This document shows positions 62,432 through 64,000 of a stretch of DNA of 64,000 bases, piece by piece. This stretch comes from Thermoactinomyces vulgaris (GTDB taxonomy: Bacteria; Bacillota; Bacilli; Thermoactinomycetales; Thermoactinomycetaceae). The notes under the pieces were generated by a model. That model was not told the origin of the DNA. It ran no database searches and saw only the letters and a program-made list of their open reading frames with translations. A program made the position numbers and the translations under genes. The DNA is taken from assembly GCF_003688725.1 (NCBI RefSeq), contig NZ_REFP01000010.1:1-64000 (forward strand), written 5' to 3'. Numbering within the stretch: the stretch's first letter is position 1; every line of letters starts with the position of its first letter.

Positions 62432-62857
62432 TTAAAAGAATTTCATGATTTCTTCGGCTGTTTCCGCTTGAACAATTTGATGCACGTTTTCCTCCTCGGC
62501 AACCACCAGAGCGATCTTGGATAAAATCTCCAAGTGCTCATCGCCTTTTGCGGCAATTCCGATCAAAAGTTTGACGATGTTGCCGTCGCCAAAGTCCACG
62601 CCGTCAGGAACCTGTACGATCACAATGCCGGATTCGATAACATTTTCCTTGCCTTCTTCCGTTCCATGGGGAATCGCAACATAATTGCCCATATACGTCG
62701 AAGTCAATTTTTCCCTCTCCAGCATGGTATCCACATAAGCCGGTTTGACGTAACCTCTTTCCACCAACAATTGGCCCGTTAAGCGGATCGCTTCCTCTTT
62801 GCTGTCCACGCTTGCATTGAAACGGATGTTTTCCGGAGATAAGATCGATGATGCCAT
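62432..62857 (-). CDS. mtlF: Mannitol PTS enzyme IIA
   Basis: A 141-residue phosphocarrier that passes phosphate from HPr to the mannitol permease. The phosphorylated His lies in YVAIPHGTEEGK near residue 65. Typical length for the separate MtlF of Bacillales. ATG at 62857 follows AAGGAG, which overlaps the end of mtlR. Confidence 0.95.
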   Translation of the reverse strand: MASSILSPENIRFNASVDSKEEAIRLTGQLLVERGYVKPAYVDTMLEREKLTSTYMGNYVAIPHGTEEGKENVIESGIVIVQVPDGVDFGDGNIVKLLIGIAAKGDEHLEILSKIALVVAEEENVHQIVQAETAEEIMKFF

Positions 62858-62858
62858 G

Positions 62859-64000
62859 TCAAACACTCCTTGTTTCTTTTAATTTCTCTTCAAAGAATCG
62901 TTCAAACCGTTTAGCGAGGTAAGCGGAAATTGCCTGGCGGTCTCCCGACTGAAACAAGGCAATCCCCTCATCATTTTCAATAAACAGGGAACTGATGAAA
63001 CTCAAGACTTCCAACACCGGACCGGAAACCTTCTCCGGCGCCAACAACAACAGCAACGTATCGGCACGGATGTCCGATTGATCCATGCCCTTCATCACAA
63101 ACGGCTGCTTCAGAAAACAAACCGTAAAGGAGGGGCGAACCACCTGTTTGCTCCGTGTGTGGAAAAGTGCGAGCCGTGTCCCGGGAATTCCCAATCCCCC
63201 TTTTTCCTCCCGCTTTAATAAAGCTTCCACCACCGGCGCCACCCTTTGGATCACCCCTTCATCCCACAATCGCAAACAGGCTGCTTCCAAGGCTTCCGGG
63301 ACAGATCCGGCCTCTTCCGCAACAAAACATTGGAACCCTTGGAGGATGGTGGCGATCCCCCCCGAATACTGATGGATCTTTTGCATGTTGGAGACGGTTT
63401 GTTCCAGCTTTTGGGAAGGGGCCGGATCCGGACGCCCGGAAGAAGGTTTGAAGCCCTGTCTCTTTTTGCGCCTTTTTTCCCGGATACAGGCCCGGATCTT
63501 TTCCACTTCATCGCGGGTCAAAATGGGACTGACCACCAGATAATTCTCTTGGAAATAAGGCAGTTGGATGGTGGAAATGATGAGGTCAAACGCCTCCGGG
63601 TCCTCCTGATCGATTTCAAAAACCGACCGGTTGGTCAAATTTTTGATCTCAGGAATCTCCTGCCGGATCCGGGTTTCCAGCATTTTGGATGTGCCAATCC
63701 CGCTGGAACAAATAATGAGCGCATGCAAATCCTGATCTTGTTTGTTGAGCAATGCCGAACCGAAATGCATCACGAGGTATCCGATTTCTTCATCCGGAAC
63801 AGAAACATCAGGGAAGACGGCCGCCATCCCTTTTTTGACGACCGCAAACAAATCCCTGTAATCTTCCATGATTTTGGGCAACATGGGGTTGGTGATTTTC
63901 ATATTTCGCCGGATGCGGGTGAGGGCCGGCTTCAAATGAGAAATCAGCCCCTGAACCAGTGATGTTTGATCCGACAAGCGGCAATTCAGCTCTTCTTCCA
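62859..64000 (-). CDS. mtlR: Mannitol operon transcriptional activator, C-terminal part (partial at right edge)
   Basis: The window contains about 380 C-terminal residues, open to the right edge. They show a PRD domain (MHFGSALLNKQDQD), an EIIB-like domain with Cys in LIICSSGIGTSKMLETRI, and an EIIA-like domain whose His is in TRLALFHTRSKQVV. These are phosphorylated by the PTS to sense mannitol. The N-terminal helix-turn-helix lies outside the window, as presumably does mtlA. Overlap with mtlF indicates one transcript. Confidence 0.93.
   Translation of the reverse strand, partial: EEELNCRLSDQTSLVQGLISHLKPALTRIRRNMKITNPMLPKIMEDYRDLFAVVKKGMAAVFPDVSVPDEEIGYLVMHFGSALLNKQDQDLHALIICSSGIGTSKMLETRIRQEIPEIKNLTNRSVFEIDQEDPEAFDLIISTIQLPYFQENYLVVSPILTRDEVEKIRACIREKRRKKRQGFKPSSGRPDPAPSQKLEQTVSNMQKIHQYSGGIATILQGFQCFVAEEAGSVPEALEAACLRLWDEGVIQRVAPVVEALLKREEKGGLGIPGTRLALFHTRSKQVVRPSFTVCFLKQPFVMKGMDQSDIRADTLLLLLAPEKVSGPVLEVLSFISSLFIENDEGIALFQSGDRQAISAYLAKRFERFFEEKLKETRSV

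Overview
The window comes from the chromosome of a Gram-positive, spore-forming member of the Bacillales. Evidence includes the sporulation pair prkA/yhbH, strong AGGAGG-type ribosome-binding sites with frequent GTG and TTG starts, lipobox lipoproteins, a BlaSE/Mpr-type glutamyl endopeptidase, and an mtlR-mtlF-mtlD mannitol operon. The gene mix would suit the Thermoactinomycetaceae, but that placement is inference and cannot be proved from the window.

Layout. (1) Positions 1-12965 hold a minus-strand array of paralogues. There are two intact Sec-secreted lipase-like proteins, one lipase whose catalytic Ser is replaced by Ala, and one lipase reduced to its last codons. With them are nine intact lipoproteins of about 245 residues, one chimeric lipoprotein pseudogene, one lipoprotein running off the left edge and a 3' relic near 12950. 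Intact lipases are followed within a few bases by a translationally coupled lipoprotein. The other lipoproteins sit in solo cassettes separated by a repeated spacer carrying a -10-like box and a hairpin. I read this as a secreted lipase toxin with a cognate immunity lipoprotein plus an archive of orphan immunity genes. (2) Positions 13018-23500 carry topB, an amine/amino-acid oxidase, an XRE-TPR regulator, a sirtuin, a Zeta kinase-CYTH-HD operon, a pentapeptide protein and a LysE exporter. (3) Positions 23658-34894 carry a NUDIX pseudogene, yhbH-prkA, a HAD phosphatase, trmL, an amidase-domain protein, ogt, queG and an operon of a family-4 uracil-DNA glycosylase, an ABC-class ATPase and rnhA. 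(4) Positions 35042-50465 carry HAD phosphatases, a FAD monooxygenase with a divergent TetR regulator, three tRNA genes (two Pro, one Leu), an orphan phage-type holin, a BNR-repeat protein, a TetR/thioesterase pair, lplJ, recQ, rnz and a beta-lactamase-like hydrolase. (5) Positions 50484-58305 carry MFS, MscS, a secreted protease, a YyaL-type thioredoxin-fold protein and a metallo-beta-lactamase-fold hydrolase. (6) Positions 58415-61002 carry a second toxin locus, a decayed nuclease toxin with a probable immunity gene. (7) The right edge is the mannitol operon, with mtlR cut by the window end.

The most notable point is that the decayed nuclease toxin near 60 kb begins with the same post-signal-peptide motif (GGFxVPxIxxxF, a Pro-rich linker, then Trp-rich amphipathic helices) as the lipases near 3, 4.6 and 12.7 kb. 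Two loci 45 kb apart therefore appear to share one N-terminal delivery module joined to different C-terminal effectors, which is the signature of a polymorphic toxin system.
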